A stretch of 64,000 bases of DNA from JBBROS01 sp963752225 (GTDB lineage: Bacteria; Pseudomonadota; Alphaproteobacteria; Acetobacterales; Acetobacteraceae), in contig CAVVXS010000008.1 in assembly GCA_963752225.1 (NCBI GenBank), positions 62,001 to 126,000 of the forward strand, in the 5' to 3' direction. This document shows, piece by piece, positions 9,105 through 18,845 of the stretch; the first letter of the stretch is position 1, and every line of letters starts with the position of its first letter. A model generated the notes under the pieces. The model searched no databases, was not told the DNA's origin, and saw only the letters and a program-made list of their open reading frames with translations. Both the position numbers and the translations under genes were made by a program.

Positions 9105-9632
9105 TCAGTGGTCTGGGACGAAATGCTCGGTCACCTCGGCGGCAATGACGCCCAGCTTGCGGATCGTCGTGCGGTTCAGCAAGGAGCCGTCCGGCTGCAG
9201 ATACCACCACTGGTCCATCGTGACGTTCTTCAGCGCGTTGCCGGGCGAAAGCGCCAGCGTCCATTGCCAATGGAACGCATTGCCCGACGCCCCGCCGACC
9301 GCGGTGCCGACCATGTCGTTCGCGGTCGCCTCGAACCGATCCTGCGCGACCCGGCGCATCCGCCACTCGCGCGTCACCGGCGGCTCATGGCCGACCACGA
9401 GGCGCTGGGTCATGCGCAGCCCGTCCGGGCCGTCGGCGACGCCGCTGCACTCGGTGGTGACGATGGAGGTCGGCTGGCCGGAGCGATCCTCCAGTACGCC
9501 CCAGGAGCGGACATGGCCGATGAAGAAGTGCACCGGGTCGAGCGCCGGCGCGGTGTCGCGGAAGCCGGCGACCGGCAGCGGGTCGCTGCAGCCGGCGAGA
9601 ACGAGGATAAGAAGGAGCGAGAAGCGGCGCAT
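9105..9632 (-). CDS. DUF3833-like lipoprotein
   Basis: 175 residues with a lipoprotein signal: positive N-terminus, hydrophobic stretch and lipobox LAGC with Cys15. The mature part contains FFIGHVRSWGVLEDRSG and QWWYLQPDGSLLNR, resembling the DUF3833 family, whose role is unknown. It should be lipidated and anchored to a membrane facing the periplasm. It lies upstream of the Nudix gene on the same strand and 28 bases from the CoA-transferase stop. No catalytic residues can be named. Confidence 0.75.
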   Translation of the reverse strand: MRRFSLLLILVLAGCSDPLPVAGFRDTAPALDPVHFFIGHVRSWGVLEDRSGQPTSIVTTECSGVADGPDGLRMTQRLVVGHEPPVTREWRMRRVAQDRFEATANDMVGTAVGGASGNAFHWQWTLALSPGNALKNVTMDQWWYLQPDGSLLNRTTIRKLGVIAAEVTEHFVPDH

Positions 9633-9660
9633 GGGGCAGGGATCCGTCGGTGGTCCCCTG

Positions 9661-10830
9661 CTACGATCCTACGCCCGCCGAGGATGCGGACAGGTCCAAT
9701 TCGGCCAGGATCTCCGCCGTGTGCTGCCCCAGCGCCGGCACCGGCCGCATCGGCAGCGCGTCCGCGTCGAAGGTCCATGGCGGCACCAGGGCCTGGACCG
9801 CGCCGCCCGGCGTCGCGACCTCCTGCCAGCGGCGGCGGGCGGCGAATTGCGGGTGGGCGGCGGCTTCAACCGCGTCGCGCACCCGGGCGCTGGCGATGCC
9901 GGCGTCCAACAGCAGCGCTTCGGCGGCCTCGGCGGACAAGGGCGACAGCGCGGCGGCGATGACGGCGTCCAGCGCCACCCGGTTCGCCACCCGGGCGACG
10001 TTGGTGGCGAATTGGGGATGGGCCGCGAGCGCGGGGTCGCGCAGCACGCGGGCGCAGAACTGCACCCACTCGCGCTCGTTCTGGATGCCGAGCAGGATGG
10101 CGCCGTCCGCCACCGGGAACACGCCGTAGGGCGCGATCTTGGGATGGGAGCTGGCGTTGCGCGGCGGCGACCCGGCGCCGTACATCGCATGCCCGTAGGG
10201 GCTGCCCATCCATTCGGCCAAGGCGTCGAGCATGGTGACGTCGAGGTGGCTGCCGCGCCCGGTGCGGCCGCGGCGCAGCAGGGCGGCGAGGCAGCCGGAG
10301 AAGGCGTACATGCCGGTGGCGATGTCGGCGGCCGAAACCCCGACCCGCGACGGCTCGTGGGCTGAGCCGGTGACGCCCATCAGCCCGGCCTCGGCCTGGA
10401 TCAGCATGTCGTAGGCCTTGCGTCCGGCGTACGGCCCGGTGCCGCCATAGCCGCTGATGTCGCACAGGATCAGGGCGGGGTGCGCGGCGTGCAGCGTGTC
10501 CCAGCCGAGTCCGAGCCGGGCGGCGGCGCCGGGCGCCAGGTTCTGCACCACGATGTCGGCGCGGGCCAGCAGCGCTTGCAGCACGGCGGCGGCCGACGGC
10601 GCCTTGAGGTCGAGCGCCAGGCTGCGCTTGCCGCGGTTGAGCCAGAGGAAAAAACTCGACTGGCCGTGCACGGCGGCGTCGTAGCCGCGGGCGAAGTCGC
10701 CGCCTTCGGGCCGCTCGATCTTGATCACGTCGGCGCCGAGATCGGCCATGTGCCGGGTCGCGAGCGGGGCGGCGACGGCATGCTCGAAGGCGAGCACGGT
10801 GGTGCCTTCGAGGGGAAGGTCGGTGAGCAT
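9661..10830 (-). CDS. CaiB/BaiF family CoA-transferase (class III)
   Basis: 389 residues of a family III CoA-transferase, which swaps CoA between carboxylic acids through an aspartyl-CoA intermediate. The start LPLEGTTVLAFEHAVAAP, the GADVIKIERPEGGD segment and GGTGPYAGRKAYDMLIQAEA are family hallmarks. D141 in AYDML is the probable nucleophile by analogy with formyl-CoA transferase. The substrate is not predictable. It is divergent from a hotdog thioesterase gene 63 bases away, so the two may act in one acyl-CoA pathway. The ATG at 10830 fits the family N-terminus; longer upstream extensions do not. Confidence 0.9.
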   Translation of the reverse strand: MLTDLPLEGTTVLAFEHAVAAPLATRHMADLGADVIKIERPEGGDFARGYDAAVHGQSSFFLWLNRGKRSLALDLKAPSAAAVLQALLARADIVVQNLAPGAAARLGLGWDTLHAAHPALILCDISGYGGTGPYAGRKAYDMLIQAEAGLMGVTGSAHEPSRVGVSAADIATGMYAFSGCLAALLRRGRTGRGSHLDVTMLDALAEWMGSPYGHAMYGAGSPPRNASSHPKIAPYGVFPVADGAILLGIQNEREWVQFCARVLRDPALAAHPQFATNVARVANRVALDAVIAAALSPLSAEAAEALLLDAGIASARVRDAVEAAAHPQFAARRRWQEVATPGGAVQALVPPWTFDADALPMRPVPALGQHTAEILAELDLSASSAGVGS

Positions 10831-10893
10831 CGGCGCACGGTGAACCGGGCCGGCAGATTGGACAAGCCGGCCGCCGCTGTTAGACACGAGGTC

Positions 10894-11304
10894 ATGTCTC
10901 TGCCGCTCGACGCCGCCGGTATCCAGGCGTGGCTGGATCAGTCCCCGTTCATGACGTTCGCCCGGTTGCGCTGCGTCAGCGCCGACCCGGACGCCGGCCG
11001 GATCGAGATGGTGGCGCCGATGCGGCCTGAGTTCGAGCGGATGGCGGGCAGCGGCCAATGGCATGGCGGCCCGATCGCGGCGGTGATCGACACGGCCGGC
11101 GACTTCGCCCTGGTGATGGCGGTCGGCCAGCCGCTGCCGACGATCAATTTCCGCGTCGACTACCTGCGCCCGGCGATCGGCACCGACCTGCATGCGGTGG
11201 CGACCGTGCGGCGGCAGGGCCGAACCGTGGGCGTGGTGGACGTCGAGGTGTTCAACGACGCCCGCGTGCTGGTCGCGATCGGCCGGGCGACCTACGCGAT
11301 GTAG
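10894..11304 (+). CDS. PaaI-type hotdog thioesterase
   Basis: 136 residues with the 4HBT/PaaI hotdog pattern. The central helix segment WHGGPIAAVIDTAGDFAL carries the His-Gly-Gly and Asp of the active-site helix, followed by TINFRVDYLRPA and the closing strands VGVVDVEVFND. Such enzymes hydrolyse acyl-CoA thioesters in the cytoplasm. It is divergent from the CaiB-type gene and may act on the same CoA ester, which is inference from position. A DUF4112 gene follows after 65 bases. Confidence 0.85.
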   Translation: MSLPLDAAGIQAWLDQSPFMTFARLRCVSADPDAGRIEMVAPMRPEFERMAGSGQWHGGPIAAVIDTAGDFALVMAVGQPLPTINFRVDYLRPAIGTDLHAVATVRRQGRTVGVVDVEVFNDARVLVAIGRATYAM

Positions 11305-11369
11305 TGCCAGCGCAAAATCCTGCCCGACCCACCCTTGCAACGAGCCGCCGCGGTGCTGATGTAAGACCC

Positions 11370-11738
11370 ATGAACACTGCAACCTTCGCCCGGACTGTCC
11401 CCGACGCCCTGGCCCGCCTGGCGCGGCTCCGCAAGCTCGCCTGGCTGCTCGATGCCCAGTTCGGCCTGCCCGGGACGAAGTTCCGGTTCGGCGTCAACAG
11501 CCTGTTCGGCTTGGCGCCGGTGGCGGGCGACGTGCTGCTGGGCCTGGTGTCGCTTTACATCGTCTACGAGGCCCGCTCGATGGGCGCTCCGGCGGCGATG
11601 CTCGGGCGGATGCTGGCCAATATCGGCGTCGAGGTGATCGGCGGCTCGGTGCCGATCGTCGGCGACCTGTTCGACATGGCGTTCAAGGCCAACCTCCGCA
11701 ACATGGCGATCCTGGAGGAGTGGGTCCGCTCCCGCTAG
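11370..11738 (+). CDS. DUF4112 membrane protein
   Basis: 122 residues. The N-terminal helix LARLRKLAWLLDAQFGLPGT, then FGVNSLFGLAPVAGDVLLG and GSVPIVGDLFDMAFKANLRN, match the DUF4112 pattern of two membrane helices with repeated P-x-x-GD loops. The function is unknown. It stands between the thioesterase gene and a SulP transporter gene on the same strand, with 64 bases before the next start. Confidence 0.85.
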   Translation: MNTATFARTVPDALARLARLRKLAWLLDAQFGLPGTKFRFGVNSLFGLAPVAGDVLLGLVSLYIVYEARSMGAPAAMLGRMLANIGVEVIGGSVPIVGDLFDMAFKANLRNMAILEEWVRSR

Positions 11739-11802
11739 GCTTGTTTCGCCGGACAGTAACGGTGTAGGAACGATCCCGGCGCCTTTCTAGGTTGGGATCG
11801 CG

Positions 11803-13521
11803 ATGAGCGGGTCGTCACCCGAGCTGTTCGAACCCGCGCTGCTGTCGGTGCTGCGCGAGGGATATGGATTGCGTGAGCTGCGCACCGACGCGGTCGCCGG
11901 CCTGACGGTGGCGATCGTCGCGCTCCCGCTGTCGATGGCGATCGCCATCGCGTCCGGGGTCGGGCCGGATCGGGGCCTCTACACCGCCATCGTGGGCGGT
12001 TTCCTGGTGTCGCTGCTGGGCGGCAGCCGGTTCCAGATCGGCGGCCCGGCAGGCGCGTTCATCGTGCTGGTGGCGGCCACGGTCGCCGAGCACGGCGTCG
12101 ACGGCTTGCTGCTGGCGACACTGCTGTCCGGCGTGATGCTGATCGCGGTGGGCGCGCTGCGGCTCGGCACCTTCATCCGCTACATCCCCTATCCCGTCAC
12201 GGTGGGCTTCACCGCCGGCATCGCGGTCATCATCTTCGCCAGCCAGCTGCACGAGCTGCTGGGGCTTTCGCTGGAGCACGAGCCGGGGCCGCTCCAGCCG
12301 AAGCTGGCCGCGCTGGGACGGGCCTTGCCGACCGTCAACGGTGCGGCGTGCGCGATCGCCGCGCTCTGCATCGGCATCATCCTGGCGGCGCGGCGCTGGC
12401 GTCCGCACTGGCCCGGCATGCTGATCGCGGTCGCGGTCGGCAGCCTGTCGGCCTGGGTGGCCGGGCTGCCGGTCGCGACGATCGGCACCGCATTCGGCGG
12501 CATCCCGCAAACGCTGCCGATGCCGCGACTGCCGCCGCTCGGTTGGGATCGCGTGGCGGATGCGCTGCCGGCCGCGGTGTCGTTCGCGCTGCTGGGATGC
12601 ATCGAGAGCCTGCTGTCCGCGGTGGTCGCCGACAGCATGTCCGGCCGGCGCCATCGGTCGAACATGGAGCTGGTGGCGCAGGGCGTGGCCAATTTCGGCT
12701 CGGCCCTGTTCGGCGGCTTCTGTGTCACCGGCACCATTGCTCGGACCGCGACCAATGTCCGCGCCGGGGCGCGCGGGCCGGTCGCGGGCATTTTGCATGC
12801 CGTCTTCCTGCTGCTGTTCATGCTGCTGGCGGCGCCGCTCGCCCGCTTCATCCCGCTCGCCGCGCTGGCCGGCGTGCTGGCGGTGGTGGCGTGGAACATG
12901 GCTGAGCGGCATCAGTTCTGGACCCTGCTGCGCGCTTCGCGCGGCGACGCGGTGGTGGTGGCGGCGACGTTCCTGCTGGTGGTGTTCCGCGACCTGGCGG
13001 AGGGCATCCTGGTCGGCTTCGCGCTCGGCACGCTGCTGTTCCTGCAGCGGATGGCGCAGGCGGTGCAGGTGGAACCGCCCGACAGTCCCGGCGAGGCGCC
13101 GCTCGCGATCGAGTCCGACGTGATCGTCTACCGGGTGTCGGGCGCGTTCTTTTTCGGTGCCGCCGCCGCGGTCGGCGCTGCGCTCGACCGCATCGGCGAG
13201 CATCCGCGGGCTTACGTGATCGACGTGTCGGGCGTGACCGTGCTCGATTCCTCGGCTGCCGCGGCCATGCAGGCGGTGGCGCGGCGCGCGGCGCGCGGCG
13301 GGGCGGCACTGTTCGTGGCCGGCGCGAACCGTTCGGTCCTGCGGGTGCTGCTGGTCCACGGCATGCGTCCGCCGCTGGTGCGCTTCACCAGCACGGTCGC
13401 GGTGGCGATGGCGCGGGTCAGGGGCGCTTCGGCCGCGCCCCCGGCTCCGGCAAGCCCGCCGGGGGGGCCGCGATCAGACCCCGCGCTCGTCCAGCACCGC
13501 CCGGCGCCGCAAATCCCGTAG
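11803..13521 (+). CDS. SulP-family anion transporter with STAS domain
   Basis: 572 residues: about 12-14 membrane helices (roughly 25-430) then a cytoplasmic STAS domain (about 440-535, IDVSGVTVLDSSAAAAM). The signature PLSMAIAIASGVGPDRGLYTAI and the GGPAGAFIVLVA loop are typical of SulP/SLC26. Family members carry sulfate, bicarbonate or dicarboxylates; the substrate is open here. A proline- and serine-rich tail closes the protein. Its last 48 bases overlap the 3' end of the convergent surA gene, so the tail may be a recent extension. Confidence 0.9.
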   Translation: MSGSSPELFEPALLSVLREGYGLRELRTDAVAGLTVAIVALPLSMAIAIASGVGPDRGLYTAIVGGFLVSLLGGSRFQIGGPAGAFIVLVAATVAEHGVDGLLLATLLSGVMLIAVGALRLGTFIRYIPYPVTVGFTAGIAVIIFASQLHELLGLSLEHEPGPLQPKLAALGRALPTVNGAACAIAALCIGIILAARRWRPHWPGMLIAVAVGSLSAWVAGLPVATIGTAFGGIPQTLPMPRLPPLGWDRVADALPAAVSFALLGCIESLLSAVVADSMSGRRHRSNMELVAQGVANFGSALFGGFCVTGTIARTATNVRAGARGPVAGILHAVFLLLFMLLAAPLARFIPLAALAGVLAVVAWNMAERHQFWTLLRASRGDAVVVAATFLLVVFRDLAEGILVGFALGTLLFLQRMAQAVQVEPPDSPGEAPLAIESDVIVYRVSGAFFFGAAAAVGAALDRIGEHPRAYVIDVSGVTVLDSSAAAAMQAVARRAARGGAALFVAGANRSVLRVLLVHGMRPPLVRFTSTVAVAMARVRGASAAPPAPASPPGGPRSDPALVQHRPAPQIP

Positions 13522-14787
13522 CAGCTGCCGCGAGGTCAGCTCGGCACGCTCCTGCAGCAGCCGGTTCGTGGTCTCCTCCTTGGATGGCGCCGACGCCACC
13601 TTCTCGTCGCGCGAGCACACCATCAGCACGGCCACGCCTTCCTGCGAGACGATTGGCTTGCTCGGCTGGTTCACGACCGCGTTGGCCAGCAGGTTGCGCA
13701 GCGGCGGCGAGCTGACGCCCTCCAGCCTGACCTCGCCGGGGTCGGAGGGGCGCGCGTTGCCGGCGCGGGCATTGGCCGCTTCCACGTCGGCGCAGCTATG
13801 GACGTTGCGCGCCACCGTGTGCGCCTGCTCCACGGCGCTCCGCTGCTGCGCCGTGGGCGCCGCCGGGTTCAGCGTGCCCTGGAACGGGAAGAATGCCTGG
13901 CGCAGGTTGAGCACGGTGCTGCGCTCGCGGCCGATCTCGCGCTTGGCGCGCAGGGTGACGATGCTGATGCCGCCGGGCACCGTGGTCGGGTTGCTGATGG
14001 CGCCGATCGGCATCTCCTTGACGACGCTCGCGACGCTAGGGTCGAGTTCGTTGGCGCTGACCCAGCCGAGATCGCCGCCTTGCAGCGCGGTCTGGCTCTG
14101 GCTGAACTGGGCGGCGACCACGCCGAACGGCGCGCCGGAGCGCAGCTGGGCGATGACGGTCTCGGCGAATTTCTGCGCTTCCGGCGCTTTCGCCGGGTCG
14201 TCGACGGGGATGAAGATCTCGGCCACGCGGAACTCGGGCTTGCCGACCTGCTGCTTGAACATGCGGTCCTGATCGGCGATGTCGGCGTCGCTGACGTCGG
14301 CCTTGGTGCCCATCTCCTGGCGGAGCACCCGCGCCCAACCGATCTGCACTCGCACTTGGTCGATCAGGGTCCGGAGCGCCACGCCTTGGCCCTTGAGGCT
14401 TTCGGCCAGGCGTCCAGGCGGCATGCCGTTGCGCTGCTCGATGTCGGTGATCGCGTCGGCGATCTCCTTGTCGGTGATGGCGATCTTGCGCCGCTGCGCT
14501 TCCTGCAGCCGCAGCCGCTCGTCCACGAGCTGCTTGGCGACTTGCGGCCGCAGCCGGTCCAGCACCTCGGGCGTCACCGGCAGTCCGGTGCTGAGCGCGA
14601 ACAGGCGGCCGCGGGCGTTGACGTCGCCGGTGGTGATGACGTCGCCGTTGACGACCGCGATGATCTTGCCGCCGCCGGGCGCCGGCACGGCGCTTTCCTG
14701 CAGCTTGGCGGGAACGCGCGGCTGCGCCGAGGCGGGGATGGCGATGGATGCCAGCAGGAGCAGGGTGAACGGGACACGGCGGATCAT
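13474..14787 (-). CDS. surA: Periplasmic chaperone / peptidyl-prolyl isomerase SurA
   Basis: 437 residues with a signal peptide (LLLLASIAIPASAQ). The SurA N-domain (about 40-200) holds IIAVVNGDVITTGDVNARG, then one clear parvulin domain follows (about 205-310, with GGDLGWVSANEL), and a C-terminal region completes the chaperone core. SurA carries unfolded outer-membrane proteins, including LptD, through the periplasm. It lies directly downstream of lptD, the classical arrangement. The pdxA and ksgA genes that often follow are not here; pdxA is found near 61.5 kb. Confidence 0.92.
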   Translation of the reverse strand: MIRRVPFTLLLLASIAIPASAQPRVPAKLQESAVPAPGGGKIIAVVNGDVITTGDVNARGRLFALSTGLPVTPEVLDRLRPQVAKQLVDERLRLQEAQRRKIAITDKEIADAITDIEQRNGMPPGRLAESLKGQGVALRTLIDQVRVQIGWARVLRQEMGTKADVSDADIADQDRMFKQQVGKPEFRVAEIFIPVDDPAKAPEAQKFAETVIAQLRSGAPFGVVAAQFSQSQTALQGGDLGWVSANELDPSVASVVKEMPIGAISNPTTVPGGISIVTLRAKREIGRERSTVLNLRQAFFPFQGTLNPAAPTAQQRSAVEQAHTVARNVHSCADVEAANARAGNARPSDPGEVRLEGVSSPPLRNLLANAVVNQPSKPIVSQEGVAVLMVCSRDEKVASAPSKEETTNRLLQERAELTSRQLLRDLRRRAVLDERGV

Positions 14788-14806
14788 GATGGGGTCCTAA
14801 CGCGGA

Positions 14807-17011
14807 TCAGGACGCGTGGAAACCGAACTGGCCCACGGTTTTGAAGGTGATCTGGAACAGCACGATGCTCGCACCGGTGTCGCCGTTCAGCGAGGTGAAG
14901 CGGCGGTTGTAGTTGATGTCGAAGATGAAGCACTCGTCCTCGTAAGTGGCGTGCAGGCCGAGCGAGGTCTTCTTGCCGGTGTTGACGTCCTGCCGCCCGT
15001 ATCCGCTCAGCCGGTAATTGCCATATTGCGTGCTGGCGCCGAGGGTGATCTCGTTGCGGTGCACGAAGTAGCTCGCCGGGATGGTGGGCGTGTCATACAG
15101 GAAATAGGGGTTCACGGCGGTGTAGATGTAGCCGCCGGACACGCGGAACTTCGGCACCCCGGCGGTGGCTTGCATGTCGGCGAAGCGCGGGGTGAAGCGG
15201 CTGTGGTCCAGCCGGGTGCGCGCGGTCAGGTCGAACCAGGGCGCCGGGGTGATCGTGGTGCGGGTGACGATGTCGGAGGCGCGGCGCTCGAGCCCGCTGC
15301 CGATCGGGAAGGTGTCGTCCTGGTGGAAGCGGTAGCTCTGCCCGATCAGCCCATCGACCGAGGCGCCGCCGATGGTCCAGTTGGCATGCAGCGCCAAGGC
15401 CGCGCGGGGGCCGCCCTCGAGCCGGTCAATGCCGGGATAGCGGTTGAGCGCGAACAGATTCTGGTCGGTGAACTCGAAGTCGAGGCTGTCCTCGTTCGGG
15501 ATGCGCTGGTTGCGGTTCCCGGAGGTGTAGGGGGCGACGATGATCTGCGCGATCGGCTCGATCAGCTGGGTGCCGAGGTCGCCGCCGTCGCGGACGAACG
15601 GCCAGCGCAGGTTCAGCGCCACCTGCGGATGCACGCGCACCGCCTCGGTGCTGCCGCGGGTGTAGTAGTTGGGGTTCTGGTCGAGGCTGGTGGCGCTGTA
15701 GGCGGCGGCGACGGTCTGCAGCGTCAGGCCATACACCTCGCCGAGCGCGCCGCGGAACGGGCGCTGCCAGTTCAGCGTGCCGCCGGCGCGCTGCGTGTTG
15801 GTGCCGATCTGGCGCACCACGTTGAAGTCGGTGGTGTCGAAGCTCAGCCGGCCGCCGAGCGCGTCGGGCTCGCCGAAGTAGCTATACTCGTAGCGCGGCA
15901 GCACGTAGGGCAGGCGGCTCTGCTTGATGCTGTCGACGAGGCCCTGGTAGGCGAGGCTGTCGAGCTTCGTGTACGAGCCGGTGCCGAAGCCTTCGATGTA
16001 GAAGCGGCTCGTCAGCACGTCGGTGCGGTTGGGCGCCCGGTAGTCGCGCAGGTATTTCGAGCTGCTGGCGCGGTCGATGTCGAAGCCGTAGCGCCAGGTG
16101 TCGTCGTAGTTGAACCGGCCCTTGGCGAAGATGTCGCCTTGCAGGCCCTTGTCGTTGCCGACGCCGGCGTTGACCGTCAGCGTGCCGTCGTTGAACTTGC
16201 GGCGGTATTCGGTTTGCAGGTTCAGATAGTTCTGCGAACTGAGCGTCGGTGCGAAGGTGACATCGGACTGGTCGTCGATCACCTGGTAGTAGGGCGTCTC
16301 GAGGAAGACGCCGAGCCGGCTCGACTGGCCGAACGAGGGGATGAGGAAGCCGCTTTCCCGCTTTACCGACGGGTCGGCATGCCAGAAATACGGGAAGGCG
16401 GCGACCGGGATGCCAGCGATGTCGATGACGGCGTCGCGATACTCGATGCGCTTGGCCTCGGTATCCTGCACCGCAGTGCGGGCGCGGATCTGCCATAGCG
16501 GCGGCCGGCTCGGGTCCTTCGCGCACAGGTTACAGGTCGTGTACACGGCGCGCGACAGCTCGTTGACCTTGCCGTCCACCCGGCGGGCGCCGTTGGCGAC
16601 CAGCTTGCCGTTTTCCGCCAGGATCGCCCGCAGGCCGCGCAGCACGCCGTCGCGCAAGCCCTCGGTAAGCTCGGCATAGTCGCTGAACAGCACCTGGCCG
16701 TCGGGCTCGATCATCACGACGTGGCCGACAGCCGCGGCGACGTTGGTGTTGCGGTCGAAGGTGATCTTGTCGGCGCGCAGGATGTGGTCGTTCTGGAACG
16801 CCTCGACGTTGCCGGTGGCGGTCACCAGGGCGTTGTCGCGGTCGTATTGCACCTGGTCGGCGGTGAAGGTGACCGGGTCGTTGCGGTTCAGCGGCGCCGG
16901 GGCCGGGGTGCCGGGGGCGCGACGCGGGGCCGCGAATTGCGCCTGCGCCGGGCCGCCGGCAAGCGCCATCAACGCCGTCGCGGCAACACCCAAACAAAGC
17001 AGGCGACGCAT
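14807..17011 (-). CDS. lptD: LPS-assembly outer-membrane protein LptD
   Basis: 734 residues with a signal peptide ending near AQAQF. The N-terminal OstA/LptA-like domain (about 45-140, VTFTADQVQYDRDNALVTATGN) is followed by the LptD beta-barrel, with the typical PYFWHADPSVKRESGFLIPSFGQSS and NYLNLQTEYRR segments. It inserts lipopolysaccharide into the outer leaflet together with LptE. Cysteines near CNLCAKD and DECFIFD could form the structural disulfides. The gene is flanked by lptG upstream and surA downstream, in one direction. Confidence 0.95.
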   Translation of the reverse strand: MRRLLCLGVAATALMALAGGPAQAQFAAPRRAPGTPAPAPLNRNDPVTFTADQVQYDRDNALVTATGNVEAFQNDHILRADKITFDRNTNVAAAVGHVVMIEPDGQVLFSDYAELTEGLRDGVLRGLRAILAENGKLVANGARRVDGKVNELSRAVYTTCNLCAKDPSRPPLWQIRARTAVQDTEAKRIEYRDAVIDIAGIPVAAFPYFWHADPSVKRESGFLIPSFGQSSRLGVFLETPYYQVIDDQSDVTFAPTLSSQNYLNLQTEYRRKFNDGTLTVNAGVGNDKGLQGDIFAKGRFNYDDTWRYGFDIDRASSSKYLRDYRAPNRTDVLTSRFYIEGFGTGSYTKLDSLAYQGLVDSIKQSRLPYVLPRYEYSYFGEPDALGGRLSFDTTDFNVVRQIGTNTQRAGGTLNWQRPFRGALGEVYGLTLQTVAAAYSATSLDQNPNYYTRGSTEAVRVHPQVALNLRWPFVRDGGDLGTQLIEPIAQIIVAPYTSGNRNQRIPNEDSLDFEFTDQNLFALNRYPGIDRLEGGPRAALALHANWTIGGASVDGLIGQSYRFHQDDTFPIGSGLERRASDIVTRTTITPAPWFDLTARTRLDHSRFTPRFADMQATAGVPKFRVSGGYIYTAVNPYFLYDTPTIPASYFVHRNEITLGASTQYGNYRLSGYGRQDVNTGKKTSLGLHATYEDECFIFDINYNRRFTSLNGDTGASIVLFQITFKTVGQFGFHAS

Positions 17012-17098
17012 CAGGCGAAGCTCGGGAATCGGGTGTCAGCCATGAGGCTCTATACCGGCGAGGTCGTGAAAAGCCGAGTCTCCTTCGCCGGCCGCCGG

Positions 17099-18205
17099 TC
17101 AGCCGTCCTCGAGGTGAAGCAGCAAAGCCACGGCCATCATCAGCCCGGCGCCGGCCGGCGCCCACGCCGCCAAGCCGGCCGGCAGCGCGCCGGACTGGCC
17201 GAACTCCTCGGCCACCTTGCTGACGACGAACAGCGCGAAACCGGCCGCGACGCCGCTGCCGATCATCTGCGCCACGCCGCCGCGCCGGGTCGCCCGCATG
17301 CTGAAGCCGGCCGACACCAGCGCCATGGTGCCGGCTAGCAGCGGCAGGGCCAGCAGCGCCTGGAAGTGCAGCCGATGGCGGATCGCCGAGAAGCCCGAGC
17401 GTTCGAGCAGGCTGATGAAATCCGGCAGCGTCCAGACGCTCAGCGTGTCGGGCGTGGCGAAGCTGTCCTGCACCCGCCCGACGGTGAGGTCGGTGGCGAA
17501 GGTGGTGGTGCCGATCGGTTCCGGCGCGTGGTCGGGCAGCATCCGCCGCGTGTCCACCAGCGTCCAGGCGCCGCGGCCCAGCGTCGCCTCCTTGGCCTCG
17601 AGCCGCACCAGCAGGCGGTCCTTGTCGTCGAGCCGGAACACGCTGACGTCCTGCGCCACGAGCCGGCGGCCTTTGAGCTGCACGGTCCGGCCGTGGATGA
17701 TGGCGACGCCGCGGGGGTCGAGCTCGTGGTCGGATTGGCGCAACCAGAGCTGGCCGCCGGCCAGGGCGCCCGGGCCGCCGCCGGTGCGCAGGTAGATGTT
17801 GTCGAGCTGCTCCGCCCGCGCCAGCATCGCCGACGACAAAGGGCTGATGCCGCCCGACGCGATCATGCCGAGCAGCACCGCGCAGGCGATCGGCGCCGAC
17901 AGGAACTGCCACGCCGACACCCCCGACGCCCGCGCCACGATCAGCTCCGACGACCGTGTCAGGCGCCAGAACGCCAGGATGCCGCCGAGCAGCACTGCGA
18001 ACGGCAGGATCTGCATCGCCACGAACGGCAGGCGCAGGGCGGCGATCTCGCTGACGAGGCCGAAGGTGGCATCGGGTTTCGTGGCCGAGCGGCGCAGCAG
18101 CTCGATAAAATCGAACAACGACACGATGCCGGACAGCGCGGCCAACATCGACAGCACGGCGAGCAGGAACTGGCGGGCGATATATAAGGACAATGTGGCC
18201 GGCAT
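17099..18205 (-). CDS. lptG: LPS export ABC transporter permease LptG
   Basis: 368 residues. Three N-terminal and three C-terminal membrane helices flank a periplasmic beta-jellyroll, the LptF/LptG fold. IARQFLLAVLSMLAALSG, LFDFIELLRR and LTRSSELIVARASGVSAWQF fit LptG better than LptF. Together with LptF and the ATPase LptB it extracts lipopolysaccharide from the inner membrane. LptF normally precedes it, but here the upstream gene is holC on the other strand, so lptF must lie elsewhere if present. lptD follows after 87 bases. Confidence 0.92.
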   Translation of the reverse strand: MPATLSLYIARQFLLAVLSMLAALSGIVSLFDFIELLRRSATKPDATFGLVSEIAALRLPFVAMQILPFAVLLGGILAFWRLTRSSELIVARASGVSAWQFLSAPIACAVLLGMIASGGISPLSSAMLARAEQLDNIYLRTGGGPGALAGGQLWLRQSDHELDPRGVAIIHGRTVQLKGRRLVAQDVSVFRLDDKDRLLVRLEAKEATLGRGAWTLVDTRRMLPDHAPEPIGTTTFATDLTVGRVQDSFATPDTLSVWTLPDFISLLERSGFSAIRHRLHFQALLALPLLAGTMALVSAGFSMRATRRGGVAQMIGSGVAAGFALFVVSKVAEEFGQSGALPAGLAAWAPAGAGLMMAVALLLHLEDG

Positions 18206-18295
18206 GACCCCGTCTTACGCCAACCGCCGGTGCGGGCGCCACTTGCGGCCCGCGGCGAAAGCCCGCCGAATGCCGGCGCACGACGGAGGGGCAGG

Positions 18296-18748
18296 GTGCC
18301 GGACGCGTTGACCCAGGTCGGGTTCTACCATCTGACGCGGACGGCGCCGGACGCGGCGCTGCCGGAGCTACTCGGCCGCACCCTGCAGGCCGGCGCCCGC
18401 GCGGTGGTGGTGTGCGGCTCCGAGGCCCGGGTCGCGGCGCTCGATCGGGCGCTATGGGCGGCGTCGAGCCCCGATTGGCTGCCGCACGGGACGGCGCGCT
18501 CCGGGCACGCGGCACTGCAGCCGATCTGGCTGACGGACCGGGCGGAGTGCCCGAATGGCGCGCGTTTCCTGTTCCTGCTCGACGGCGTCGAGGCCGAGCT
18601 CGGGACGTGGGAGCGGGTGTTCGACTTGTTTGACGGCAACGACCCGGCCGCGGTGGCGGCCGCCCGCACCCGCTGGTCGGCGGCCAAAGCGCTCGGGTTC
18701 GGGCTCACCTACTGGCGGCAATCGGAGTCCGGCTGGGTCAAGGGATGA
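18296..18748 (+). CDS. holC: DNA polymerase III chi subunit HolC
   Basis: 150 residues from a GTG start preceded by GGAGGG. The pattern VGFYHLTRTAPDAALPELLGRTL, then ALWAASSPDWLPHG, RFLFLLDG and the C-terminal WRQSESGWVKG is that of chi, which links the clamp loader to single-strand-binding protein at the replication fork. It is divergent from lptG with 90 bases between the starts. In related genomes holC often neighbours lptF and pepA, which supports the call. Confidence 0.92.
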   Translation: MPDALTQVGFYHLTRTAPDAALPELLGRTLQAGARAVVVCGSEARVAALDRALWAASSPDWLPHGTARSGHAALQPIWLTDRAECPNGARFLFLLDGVEAELGTWERVFDLFDGNDPAAVAAARTRWSAAKALGFGLTYWRQSESGWVKG

Positions 18749-18845
18749 GACAATCTCACTGCTATGTGACATTATTGCTGCATGGCTAACCATTGATAAC
18801 CATAGGTGACGGTGATTGCTGCAGCGCGGCTTCACGGCTGTGTTA

